Shown here: one piece after another, positions 10,353-18,875 of the stretch
Position numbering within the stretch: position 1 is the stretch's first letter
How the letters are laid out: each line of letters begins with the position of its first letter
Assembly: GCF_014490785.1 (NCBI RefSeq)
Contig: NZ_CP051488.1
Coordinates: 4,216,001 to 4,280,000, forward strand
Origin: Kosakonia sp. SMBL-WEM22
GTDB lineage: Bacteria > Pseudomonadota > Gammaproteobacteria > Enterobacterales > Enterobacteriaceae
Length of the DNA: 64,000 nucleotides
Direction: 5' to 3'
The notes under the pieces: generated by a model
The model's database searches: none
Seen by the model: the letters and a program-made list of their open reading frames with translations, nothing else
Told to the model about the DNA's origin: nothing
Translations under genes and position numbers: made by a program

Positions 10353-10962
10353 GCACACCTCCCAGATGCAGCGCGCCAAACAGTGCCGCGCCGCTAAGGC
10401 AGAGGGGAACAAGGATCATCAGTGAGGAAAACTTATGGAAGGGGCGATCGAGAAGCATCGCCAGACTAAATAGCGTCAATACCACACTCAACAGCAAGGC
10501 GCAGAGCAGAGGCGGCAAAAAGAGTGCCAGCAGCGACCAGCCGCTAAGAATAAACAGGCTCCAGAAGACCGGCATGCCGAGATAAGCCAGGGTGGCATGG
10601 TGAGTGATATTTCCGCTTTCGTTAAAGCGGGAGAGCCGAAGCGCGCCGCATATCACCATCAGGGCAAGAAAAAACGCGCCGCCACCGCGATAGCCGCTGA
10701 GATAAAAAATCAGCGCGGGAGCCACCAGGTAGAGCAGCAGATCGCAAAAACCGTCAAGATAGCGGCCAAATGCCCGCTCGCAGTCGAGATGCCGCGCCAG
10801 TTTGCCATCCAGCGCATCGGCCAGCATCGCGAGGTAAAGCAGGCTGATACTAAGCCAGATAGCGCCAGATAACGCAGCACAGAGCCCGCCAAGAGCGATA
10901 ACCATGCCCATTAGCGTCAGGCAATCCGGCAACGACAGACGGCAGATAAAGGGATATCGCAT
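10345..10962 (-). CDS. CDP-alcohol phosphatidyltransferase family protein
   Basis: Integral membrane enzyme of about 205 residues that should displace CMP from a CDP-lipid with an alcohol head group, or the reverse. The complete catalytic signature DxxDGxxAR-x8-G-x3-D-x3-D is present with D49, D52, G53, A56, R57, G66, D70 and D74; the acidic residues bind the metal and the CDP substrate. Five or six hydrophobic spans follow. The start at 10962 is preceded by GGAGGTGTGATA; the frame is open much further upstream, but that part is antisense shadow and overlap with the AMP ligase. Two bases separate it from the AMP ligase stop, and it overlaps the CarS-like gene by 8 bases. Head group unknown; serine, glycerol-phosphate and inositol-phosphate transferases share this motif. 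Confidence 0.9.
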   Translation of the reverse strand: MRYPFICRLSLPDCLTLMGMVIALGGLCAALSGAIWLSISLLYLAMLADALDGKLARHLDCERAFGRYLDGFCDLLLYLVAPALIFYLSGYRGGGAFFLALMVICGALRLSRFNESGNITHHATLAYLGMPVFWSLFILSGWSLLALFLPPLLCALLLSVVLTLFSLAMLLDRPFHKFSSLMILVPLCLSGAALFGALHLGGVHG

Positions 10963-10964
10963 TA

Positions 10965-12494
10965 TCACACCTCCTGAAAAAAGGCTTTCAGTTTTCGCCG
11001 CGCGAGCAGGCAACGCAGCCGCGCGCGGTCGATACGGCTGCGATGCCGTGCATCGACGGGCAGTTTCGCGCAGAGCCAGAAGCGGACCGGCTCGCCGGGA
11101 AAGAGGGTTGCCATCAATGGCGCGGCGGCGTGGCACTGCGCCGCCTGTTGCAGTACTACGCAAATCTCCCGCTGCGGCCCCTCTACTACCGCGCTGGTCT
11201 CAATGCCCGGCAGGCCATTAAGCTGCTTTTCAACGGGGTAAGGCGAGAGCGTTAAGCCGGAAGGTGTGCGCAGCCGGTCGGCGATCCTGCCCGTCAACCA
11301 GAGACGCTGCTGCGCATCCAGAAAGCCGCTGTCTCCGGTGCGATGCCAGACGCGCCCCGCCAGATCCCTGATTTTAGTGAGCTGCTCGGCCTGCGGATTG
11401 TTGAGATACCGGGTAAGCACCTGCGGCCCGCTGACCCAAATCTCCCCCTCTTCCCCCGCGGGCTGAGGGTCCCGCCCGCGCACAATCAGGATCTCTGTTT
11501 CAGGCCCCGGTCGCCCGACAAGATAGCCAGGCTGCCGATCCCACGCCTCAAGCAGCTCATCAATGTCAACATTACTGATGGGATCGGCTTCCGACGCGCC
11601 ATAGTTAACCGCGCAGGTTGCCCGTGGGAAATAGCGTTGGACAGCGAGTAACAGCAGCCGGGTCACCGGCGCGCCGCCAATAATCACCTCCCTCACCGCC
11701 GGGAAGCGGCACTGCTGCACGTCGGCATAGTCGACCAGCTCTTTTAGCCAGGCGGGCGAGACGCTCAGACGCGTGATTGCCTGAGCGTTAATCGCCCCGG
11801 CAATCATCTGCACAGGCAGGCGGCCTTGCGCATCAAAAGTGGGCAGCAGATAGCAGCAGCCCGCGTGAAAATGGCTGAACAGCGTCAGGATCGGAAAAGA
11901 GGTCACATCGCGCTGCTGGCGATGTGCAAAGAAGTGGCTCATCGCCTGACACTGCGCCAGCAGCGAAGGGTGAGAGCGCACAACGCCTTTTGGCGTGCCT
12001 GTCGAGCCACTGGTAAAAGTCAGCAGCGCAGTCGCCTCGTCATCAAGAGCCTTAACACAGAAGGTAGCACCGTCTATCTCCGGCACAGCCTGCGCTAAAG
12101 GAGCGGTAAAGAGCCGCAGGGTATCAAGCGTAAAACGACGAACCCGCCACAGCTCGGGCAGCAGATACCAGTACTTTCCCGCACTCTGCGCCACGATCAT
12201 AGCGCTCAGACGCGCCTGTTTCAGGCAGCTGCGCAGCTGCTGGCGCGGCATATCTTTTTGCACCAATACCGGAACTAGCCCGGCACCCAGCATCGCATAG
12301 AGCAGCAGATAAAACTCCATGTTTGGGGCCAGCAGCAGCAGTACGCGCGCACCGGCCTGCAGCCCGCTTCGCTCCAGCCTGCGTTGATATACCGCTGCGC
12401 GCGACACAAGCTGCGCATATGTGATCGTTTCTCCCCCGGCGCAGAGCGCAGGCAGCGAAGGGGGCTGTTTGAGCAGATATTCACAGAAGTTCAT
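10965..12494 (-). CDS. AMP-dependent acyl ligase, OleC-like
   Basis: About 509 residues of the ANL superfamily (acyl-CoA/acyl-AMP ligases). Nucleotide motif TSGSTGTPKG at 161-170, YGASEADPI at 298-306 and TGDSG at 386-390. The YGxSEAxPI form and the late segment LPVDARHRSRID resemble OleC and related long-chain acyl ligases rather than peptide-synthetase adenylation domains. The position where most relatives carry the adenylating lysine (HNAKI-type) appears to be Arg487, so ligase chemistry may be altered; OleC itself uses the fold for beta-lactone formation. The start at 12494 is chosen for the AGGG nine bases upstream; it overlaps the GNAT gene by 14 bases. ATGs at 12503 and 12521 are also in frame. 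Probable role: activating a carboxylic acid (fatty or isoprenoid) for the operon's product. Confidence 0.85.
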   Translation of the reverse strand: MNFCEYLLKQPPSLPALCAGGETITYAQLVSRAAVYQRRLERSGLQAGARVLLLLAPNMEFYLLLYAMLGAGLVPVLVQKDMPRQQLRSCLKQARLSAMIVAQSAGKYWYLLPELWRVRRFTLDTLRLFTAPLAQAVPEIDGATFCVKALDDEATALLTFTSGSTGTPKGVVRSHPSLLAQCQAMSHFFAHRQQRDVTSFPILTLFSHFHAGCCYLLPTFDAQGRLPVQMIAGAINAQAITRLSVSPAWLKELVDYADVQQCRFPAVREVIIGGAPVTRLLLLAVQRYFPRATCAVNYGASEADPISNVDIDELLEAWDRQPGYLVGRPGPETEILIVRGRDPQPAGEEGEIWVSGPQVLTRYLNNPQAEQLTKIRDLAGRVWHRTGDSGFLDAQQRLWLTGRIADRLRTPSGLTLSPYPVEKQLNGLPGIETSAVVEGPQREICVVLQQAAQCHAAAPLMATLFPGEPVRFWLCAKLPVDARHRSRIDRARLRCLLARRKLKAFFQEV

Positions 12495-13536
12495 GGCGTA
12501 CATCCCTGTAATAGAGTCCATAGTGGTGAAACACCTTATTTGGGCTGCAACTGGCGCGTAGCGCGGTGGCTGTTGTCGGCCCTTTCCAGTTGAGCAGCGC
12601 CGCGCCGAGGCGCGGCCACTGAGCATCGAAGCTGAAGAGAAAGCGGCGCACCAGCATGGCGTAGAGCAGAGAGCGACGATAGCGCGGCACGATCATGATG
12701 GTTTTAAAGATCCCGGTTTGCTGGCGCTTATCCGCCAGATTAAACAACAAGCCGGCAACATCGCCTTGCGGGCCAAAGGCGAGACAGGAGCCTGGCGCAT
12801 CGAAACAGGGTTGCAACGTATCGACATTAAAGTGCCAGTCGAAAAGCGCCTCACTGCTGATAGTCCAGCCGACATTCTTAGCAAAGTGCCGGGTGATAAG
12901 CGTATAAAGCGCTTCATGGTGCGCCTGCCACAGCGCAGGGGTTAGCGGCTGGAGGGAAAAATCAGCCGCGCGCCAGCGCCCAATATCGTTTTCGGGAAGT
13001 GCCAGCTGACGAACCACATTTGCCTCTTCAAACAGCGAAAAGTAGCGCGCCAGCGGCTGAAACCCCATCTGCCCAAGCAGGTGTTGATACCAGGGCGGGT
13101 TATAGGGCTCACCGGCAAACGGCGCACAGGTCGGTGTATCCAGGCGCAGGCGAAATTTGCCTAACGTACTGAAATTAATGGGACCGATAAGGCGTGAGGC
13201 ACCCTGCGCTCTTGCCCAGCGCATCAGGGCACGAAACAGACGATGATTGGGAATGCGGTTATCGATCGTTTCCCAGTAACCAAAGTTCACCACGGTCTCC
13301 CCTGCGGCGTTAAGGGCAGCGAAGCCCGCTAGCCGCGCGCAATCGCGAATATAGCCGGTCCAGACGCGCCCCTGCTGCATAAAGGGGTTAGCTGCGCTGA
13401 ACTGGCGCGCCATTACGGTAGCCTCTTCGCCGGGCCAGAAAGGGTCGTGCGCATAGATCTGTGGGGCAATCCCCAGAAACTCCCGCTCCAGCGTATCGCC
13501 CGCCTGCCACTCCTGTTCAATCAACGGTCGGCTCAT
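12481..13536 (-). CDS. GNAT-like acyltransferase-fold protein of unknown function
   Basis: About 351 residues, no signal peptide or membrane span. The sequence has the look of the large GNAT-fold proteins related to E. coli YghO: an opening segment on PFWPGE, a central GPINFSTLGKFRL stretch and a PPWYQHLLGQMGF segment that resembles the acceptor-side region of those proteins. I could not place catalytic residues with confidence. The ATG at 13536 follows GAGGGGA and overlaps the upstream dikinase gene by 20 bases; it overlaps the AMP ligase by 14 bases, so the three are translationally linked. In context an N- or O-acyltransferase using the acyl group activated by the AMP ligase is plausible, but this rests on position only. 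Confidence 0.6.
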   Translation of the reverse strand: MSRPLIEQEWQAGDTLEREFLGIAPQIYAHDPFWPGEEATVMARQFSAANPFMQQGRVWTGYIRDCARLAGFAALNAAGETVVNFGYWETIDNRIPNHRLFRALMRWARAQGASRLIGPINFSTLGKFRLRLDTPTCAPFAGEPYNPPWYQHLLGQMGFQPLARYFSLFEEANVVRQLALPENDIGRWRAADFSLQPLTPALWQAHHEALYTLITRHFAKNVGWTISSEALFDWHFNVDTLQPCFDAPGSCLAFGPQGDVAGLLFNLADKRQQTGIFKTIMIVPRYRRSLLYAMLVRRFLFSFDAQWPRLGAALLNWKGPTTATALRASCSPNKVFHHYGLYYRDVRHELL

Positions 13537-16219
13537 ATTCCCCTCTCCCACGCTCTATGCCCCGCGTAATCTTCCCGTTCGCGCCGTTCATGCGGATCAC
13601 TTCGCCCTGCTGAAGCTGGTGGGTCACGCCAGGCACGCCAACGATAGCCGGGATGCCCATCTCGCGTGCCACGATGGCGGAGTGCGATAGCGTCGAGCCG
13701 CGCTCAACAATCAATCCACCGAGGCCGGGAAATAGCGGTGCCCAGCCGGGATCGGTACGCACGGTGCAGAGAATGGTGCCCGCGAGATTGCCCGCCTTCT
13801 CCGGCGAGAGTATCAGGCTGACCGGTGCCTCGACCGTGCCGGGGTAGCAGCCCGTGCCTTGCAGGTGCGTAAGATTGGCCGCCGAGGGCGGCTGCGCGGC
13901 GTGTAGCGTCTGCTGCTGAAACAGCGTTTGGGTAAGGGATAAGCGATTAGCCGGCTCCTCCTCCTGCTGATAGCGCTCATATTCGGCGCGCCGCTGGGCG
14001 ATGAGTGCGGTCAGGCCCGTTTGCACTGCCGTTCCGTCAAGGCCCTGGTAGATCTCCTCCCGTGTCAGCCAGAAGATATCCCTGTCGCTTATCAGCACGC
14101 CTTCAAGGGCCAGTTGATGCCCGAGCTGGAGATAAATATCACGATAGAGGGCAAACATTTTTGTACGGGTGAAACGCATCGTTTCGCGGTGGTGAATCGC
14201 ACGTTTCAGCCTGCTGAGATGGCGCTTGAAGTGCGCCAGGACGCGCTTCCCGCGCGTTTGCAGCAAATGGCTAAAGACCCTCTCTTCCGCGTCGCCCCGC
14301 AGCTTCTCCGTCGGCTTCGCCTGCACGGTTTCGGTATTCAGATAGCTACGCAGTACGTCAAACAGAAAGCGGGGATCCTGACGTAGCGTAATGGTTTCCA
14401 GCTTCAGCTCGCCAATTGTGCGATCGCCGTAACGCTCGATATAGTCGAGACACTGCTGGTAAAAATGGCGATCCAGCGCTTTAAGACGGATAAGCAGATG
14501 GGGGCGGGTATCGCTCTGAATCAGCGCTGCCAGCTGCGGGCGTTGACGGGCATACTGGCTTAGCGCCAGCAGATGTCGGGTCGGCTCCGTGCTGATAAGC
14601 TGTCCCTCATCTGCCAGCAGATCGGCGGCAATCTGCTGATGCTGTTCGGGCCAGACTTCGCGTAGTAGGGCCTGCACCTTGCCGTTATAGCGGGCAACAT
14701 AGAAGTCATTCACAATCGGCGCGGTCCAGCGCGTCAGCAGGTGTTGATCAAGATATTTAAGCCGACCGATAAGCTCTGCCGGTGAGAGGGTGTGAAGATT
14801 GTCACGATCGACATGGGCCTGCACGAGGGTGTAGTTATGCAAAAATTGATGGATACGCGGTTCAAGGGTGAACTGCGCCCAGACGAGCCGCGCGCCCATC
14901 TTCAGCATCGCCGGCAGTGCGGCGATCTTTTCACGCGTGGAAAGCTGCTTATCCTTGATAGTATCGACCGGCTCCTCCAGGCCCATCATCGCTTCCATAT
15001 CACTTTTATTCATCCTGAACGATGGCAGCAGTAGCAGGGCGCGGTACCAGTTCTGAATGTTGTAATAGACCCGGCCGCGCACCAGGCTGAGCATATTGTC
15101 AGTGATGGCCCGGCGCTGGTCGCGCTCTTTGGCAGAGCAGCCCACCAGTTGCAGAGTTTGCTCATACACCGTGGCATAAGCGGCGCGGGCAAAAGAGAAG
15201 GTAAGCGGCGTCGTCACACCGCAGTAAGACTCCTGAATGTTGGCGTTGTCGCAAATCAGCGTCTCGCTCACGCAGCCGCTATCTTTCGGCAGATGAGTAA
15301 TCGGACGGGTTTGCAGCAGATGCAGACGGTTATCTTTCAGCGTCCACTCAATATCCTGCGGCGCGCGCAGCGCCCGGGCGATGGCGGCCCCCATATCACG
15401 CAGGGCGAGGATTTGTGCCGCCGTCAGCGAAGGTGCCGCCGCCTGGCTGGCATCAAGCTCCACCTCCAGGGTGCCGGTGCCGCGCTTATGGTCAAAGACC
15501 ATGGCGGTAGTTTTCTGGCTGAGTAGCTGCGTGAAGCAACTCCCTTCCAGCGGGACGCTAAACTCGTCGGTATTGCACTGCCCGGAGACGATCCCCTCCC
15601 CGCAGCCCCAGCCGGCGGAGATGAGCATCGTCTGGCGCGAGCCGCTGACAGGATGCGCGGTAAACAGTACGCCCGACACCTCGCCTTCAACCATCTCCTG
15701 AACAATGATCGAACAGTGGATCGCGTTTAACGCCAGACCTTTACGCAGGCGATAGGCCATGGCGCGTGCGCTCCATGTCGACATCATCACCCCTTTTACC
15801 GCATCCACCAGCTGCTGCTGACCACGTTGGAACAGAAAGCTGTCCATCTGCCCGGCGAAAGAGGCATGGCGGGCATCCTCATCGCTGCAGGAAGAGCGCA
15901 CCGCCCAGAACATCTCTTCGTCAAGTGCAGCCAGCGCGTTCATCAGGGACTCCGGCAGCGGCAACCTGGCGAGGCGAGCACTGATTTTTCCGGCAATGGT
16001 TTCAAGCTGATCCGCAGGCATCTGTAGCGAGAGCTGGGCCATCAACTGCGAGGCTTTTGCATCACAGCGCAGCATCTCATCCATCGCTCCGGCGGGAATA
16101 ACCCACCAGTTCGGTACCGGATAACCGTGGGCGGTAAGCCACAACAGGTTGGCCGCCTTGCCGCCCAGTTGCTGCTCATTAAGGGTGACCGCATCTGCGG
16201 CAGAGTAGAGATAGTTCAC
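13517..16219 (-). CDS. PEP-synthase/rifampin-phosphotransferase-like dikinase
   Basis: 900-residue ATP-dependent phosphotransferase. An ATP-grasp domain fills the first 330 residues (GGKAANL near 20, WAVRSSCSDED near 108, QEMVEGEVSG and a closing HLLQTRPIT). A long helical middle domain of about 450 residues follows. The phosphohistidine swivelling domain is at the end (GSTLSHSAIVAREMG, active His846). True PEP synthase and PPDK carry a PEP/pyruvate barrel after the His domain; only 54 residues follow here. The ATP-grasp / variable / His order is that of rifampin phosphotransferase, in which ATP gives its beta phosphate to a small-molecule hydroxyl. So this probably phosphorylates an alcohol or phosphate monoester made by the operon. 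The start is GTG at 16219 with AAAGGAG placed well; 11 bases separate it from the reductase-kinase gene. Confidence 0.85.
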   Translation of the reverse strand: MNYLYSAADAVTLNEQQLGGKAANLLWLTAHGYPVPNWWVIPAGAMDEMLRCDAKASQLMAQLSLQMPADQLETIAGKISARLARLPLPESLMNALAALDEEMFWAVRSSCSDEDARHASFAGQMDSFLFQRGQQQLVDAVKGVMMSTWSARAMAYRLRKGLALNAIHCSIIVQEMVEGEVSGVLFTAHPVSGSRQTMLISAGWGCGEGIVSGQCNTDEFSVPLEGSCFTQLLSQKTTAMVFDHKRGTGTLEVELDASQAAAPSLTAAQILALRDMGAAIARALRAPQDIEWTLKDNRLHLLQTRPITHLPKDSGCVSETLICDNANIQESYCGVTTPLTFSFARAAYATVYEQTLQLVGCSAKERDQRRAITDNMLSLVRGRVYYNIQNWYRALLLLPSFRMNKSDMEAMMGLEEPVDTIKDKQLSTREKIAALPAMLKMGARLVWAQFTLEPRIHQFLHNYTLVQAHVDRDNLHTLSPAELIGRLKYLDQHLLTRWTAPIVNDFYVARYNGKVQALLREVWPEQHQQIAADLLADEGQLISTEPTRHLLALSQYARQRPQLAALIQSDTRPHLLIRLKALDRHFYQQCLDYIERYGDRTIGELKLETITLRQDPRFLFDVLRSYLNTETVQAKPTEKLRGDAEERVFSHLLQTRGKRVLAHFKRHLSRLKRAIHHRETMRFTRTKMFALYRDIYLQLGHQLALEGVLISDRDIFWLTREEIYQGLDGTAVQTGLTALIAQRRAEYERYQQEEEPANRLSLTQTLFQQQTLHAAQPPSAANLTHLQGTGCYPGTVEAPVSLILSPEKAGNLAGTILCTVRTDPGWAPLFPGLGGLIVERGSTLSHSAIVAREMGIPAIVGVPGVTHQLQQGEVIRMNGANGKITRGIERGRGEYEPTVD

Positions 16220-16230
16220 GGTAACTCCTT

Positions 16231-18855
16231 TTAGATCCGTTGTTGACTAAGCTCGACCAGATGCCCCCAGGTACGCAAAATGGCGGGAAACCAGGGGCGT
16301 GGCTTGACGTGATGAAGCATCAGGTAAAACGACAATCGGCGCAGACCGAAGTCGCGCAGGGCGAGGTAGAAACCGCGGTACCACTCCCCCGCATCAATCG
16401 TGGTTGCCAGCCGCTTCGCCAGCTGGCACCGGTGTAATTCCACGTGATGTAACAGCGTTGGCAGCGGAGTGTGCTCATCGAGCGTCCACGTTAGCAGCTC
16501 GGCCAGATCGCGCTGCGGAACATGCAGCGTCGCCAGTTCCCAGTCCCAACAGCAGAGCCGTAAATCCTCCCGCCGCAGCGCGATGTTCCGCGGGCTAAAG
16601 TCGTTATGCACAAGCGTGCGCGGTAGCGTTGACAGCTCACGCCACTGCGCCGCGCTGTTCTCGGCGCAGTCCAGCCAGTGATGCAGCAGCGGCGTGGTGA
16701 AGAGCAGTGGCGCGGTGCGATGGCTGAAGGCGGCGATGGCCTGCCAGAGCGGCACCATGCTGGCGATGGTGTCGACAGAGGGAAAGTCGATATAGCGAAA
16801 GGTGGTCTGCAGGGCGTCATACCGGCGATACCAGAGTGCATGGATATCGGCGATGCCATGCAGCGCAGCATCGATCTGCGCTCTCTGCCAACGGAGGCCG
16901 TTTGACAGGCTGTTAAGCAGCACTTCTTGCCCGAGCAACTCCTCAATGATGATGCTCTGTTTACCATCTTCATAGGTGCCATAGAGCGTGGGAACATGCC
17001 GCGTAAAGGCGGGATCGCTTTGCGTAATAAGCGCCATCTCCCTTTCACGCGCGTGGTGAAACTCGCTGGCAGGGAGCAGGCGCTTAAGCAGTTCGGCTAT
17101 CTCAGGTGCGCAGCCTGCCGCCAGCGAGTGCAGCAGTTGGGCTATCGCCTCGCTTTGCGGTTTATGCTTCAGCAGCGCTGCCACTTGCGTGCCATCTTCG
17201 CGCTGCAGGTTGTAGGCGAACAGGCCGACGGGAAGCGTCGCGGTATGTGAACTGAACGCCGTTAAAATACTGTCCTGGTTCCCCTGCCAGCGGATCGCGG
17301 TCGCGCTCCGGGGCGGTCGTTCGCCCCATGCAGCGGTGTAACGGGCGTGCTGAAAGCAGCGGTGCAGTGGATCGCCTTCTGCCTTGCCTGGCGCCGCGTT
17401 ACGCTGCTTTCGACCGAGCCGCTCGTGGGATTTCGCGAACTCGTCGTTTGCCAGCGCGCTGAGGGTTGAAATGTCGAGCGCCAGACAAAATGCGGCGATG
17501 ATCTCCGCCAGCCTTTCGCTGCCGTTGGCCCCCTGACAGCCCAGCATCTGCAGGCACTCAGACTGATCGGGAAGCGTGGTCCCGCCGCCGACCGTGCCAA
17601 TCACCAGCGCCGGGAGCGTCATGCTGCAGTAGAGATTGCCCTCTGGCGTCAGGCGCATTTGCAGCTGCGAGAGGGAGGATTCATGGCTACAAGCGATATC
17701 CTGGCCGAGGGCAGTAAACATCGCCGCAATGATGTTGGCGGTATTGATATTCACTCCCGTCATACCTGCGGCGACGGAGCCTTCACAAAATCCCTGAAAC
17801 GCTTCCACCAGCTGCGCGGGCGCAATGCGTAAATGGCTGCGGCAGGCGGCTGCGGTCAGCGTTGCTTCGGCGATGACCTGGGTCCCCCTGCCCTGCGCAA
17901 AACTGCTCCAGGAGCTTTTTTTATCGCTGGAGAGGTTACTTTCAAGAATGTAGCGCTGGGGTGTTAACGCCACCGGAAGATGGGAGAGGATCCACTTGCA
18001 CGCCTGCCAGGTACAGGTGGTAGTCATATTCTGCCCGGCGGCATCTGCCGTGTGATAGGTAAAGGTCAGATGCACGGCATTGCCAATCACGCGCGGCGTC
18101 AGGCTGGTCAGGCGTGCAAAATGCGAGTGCTGGCGCACAACGTTGCTGATGTCGACAAAATAGTCCTCAGCCCAGGCGCAGAAAGCCAGCGCTTCGTGCA
18201 GCGAGAGAAACTCAAAACGTGGCGATCGCATCATCCGCTGGCCGGTGACGCGTGCCGTCGCCCCGCCGCTGTGGGTGATGGCGCTGGCTCCGCGTGAAAC
18301 CGAGGCGACGAGTGCCCCCTCGCTGGTCGCCAGCGGCGCGTAAAAGATCCCTTTCGCACGCCAACCGTTGATAAGCAGCGGCCCGGCAATGCCGACAGGA
18401 ACTTCAACCGAGCCGATAAACCCCTCAAGATGACTTTGCAGCTTTTCCGCCTGCAGATGAGTGGCAGAGAGCTGGTTTAAGTCATGACCGGTGTGCTGAC
18501 GCAGCCAGGCAAGTCGCTTTTGCCGCGCCGGCTCACTCCAGTCGTAAAGGTGGCGACGGGGTAAGGTGGTGACGCTTTCGGCGATCTTGCCGCGCGGCTG
18601 GCACAACTTTAACTGCCAGTAGCACTGTTTATTCTCCTGCGCCGAGCGGCAGGTTAATGTTGCCAGCCACTCCCCGCTCTGCTGGCGCTCTTTGTGCAGG
18701 AGTTTAAGCGCCGGTAGCTGAACAGCCCGATCGTAAAGAGATAACCTGCGCTGCGGGTCAGTGATAAAAGCATTACAGCGCTCTTCGCTTTCAAATAAGA
18801 GTGTAAACTCGGCCTGGCGTATATCGACAATTGTCGCCGTAATTAACGATTCCAT
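16231..18855 (-). CDS. HMG-CoA reductase-like domain fused to an APH/choline-kinase-like domain
   Basis: 874-residue two-enzyme fusion. After an N-terminal stretch of about 140 residues, residues about 144-485 form a class I HMG-CoA-reductase fold: IGSVEVPVGIAGPL at 147-160, ATSEGALVAS at 176-185, DAAGQNM at 271-277, SDKK at 310-313, GQD at 384-386, GTVGGGT at 420-426 and KSHERL at 475-480. All four catalytic residues of human HMGR have counterparts (Glu179, Lys312, Asp386, His477), so a working NADPH-dependent thioester reductase is expected. Residues about 525-860 form an aminoglycoside/choline-kinase-type domain with HNDFSPRN (His750, Asp752, Asn757) and DWE (Asp771). No membrane anchor is seen. 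Enterobacteria make isoprenoids by the MEP route, so the substrate need not be HMG-CoA; reduction to an alcohol followed by phosphorylation on the same polypeptide is the likely logic. The start at 18855 is spaced behind AAGGGG; an ATG two codons earlier is also possible. Confidence 0.88.
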   Translation of the reverse strand: MESLITATIVDIRQAEFTLLFESEERCNAFITDPQRRLSLYDRAVQLPALKLLHKERQQSGEWLATLTCRSAQENKQCYWQLKLCQPRGKIAESVTTLPRRHLYDWSEPARQKRLAWLRQHTGHDLNQLSATHLQAEKLQSHLEGFIGSVEVPVGIAGPLLINGWRAKGIFYAPLATSEGALVASVSRGASAITHSGGATARVTGQRMMRSPRFEFLSLHEALAFCAWAEDYFVDISNVVRQHSHFARLTSLTPRVIGNAVHLTFTYHTADAAGQNMTTTCTWQACKWILSHLPVALTPQRYILESNLSSDKKSSWSSFAQGRGTQVIAEATLTAAACRSHLRIAPAQLVEAFQGFCEGSVAAGMTGVNINTANIIAAMFTALGQDIACSHESSLSQLQMRLTPEGNLYCSMTLPALVIGTVGGGTTLPDQSECLQMLGCQGANGSERLAEIIAAFCLALDISTLSALANDEFAKSHERLGRKQRNAAPGKAEGDPLHRCFQHARYTAAWGERPPRSATAIRWQGNQDSILTAFSSHTATLPVGLFAYNLQREDGTQVAALLKHKPQSEAIAQLLHSLAAGCAPEIAELLKRLLPASEFHHAREREMALITQSDPAFTRHVPTLYGTYEDGKQSIIIEELLGQEVLLNSLSNGLRWQRAQIDAALHGIADIHALWYRRYDALQTTFRYIDFPSVDTIASMVPLWQAIAAFSHRTAPLLFTTPLLHHWLDCAENSAAQWRELSTLPRTLVHNDFSPRNIALRREDLRLCCWDWELATLHVPQRDLAELLTWTLDEHTPLPTLLHHVELHRCQLAKRLATTIDAGEWYRGFYLALRDFGLRRLSFYLMLHHVKPRPWFPAILRTWGHLVELSQQRI

Positions 18856-18875
18856 TATCATCCCCTTCCCTTGTG

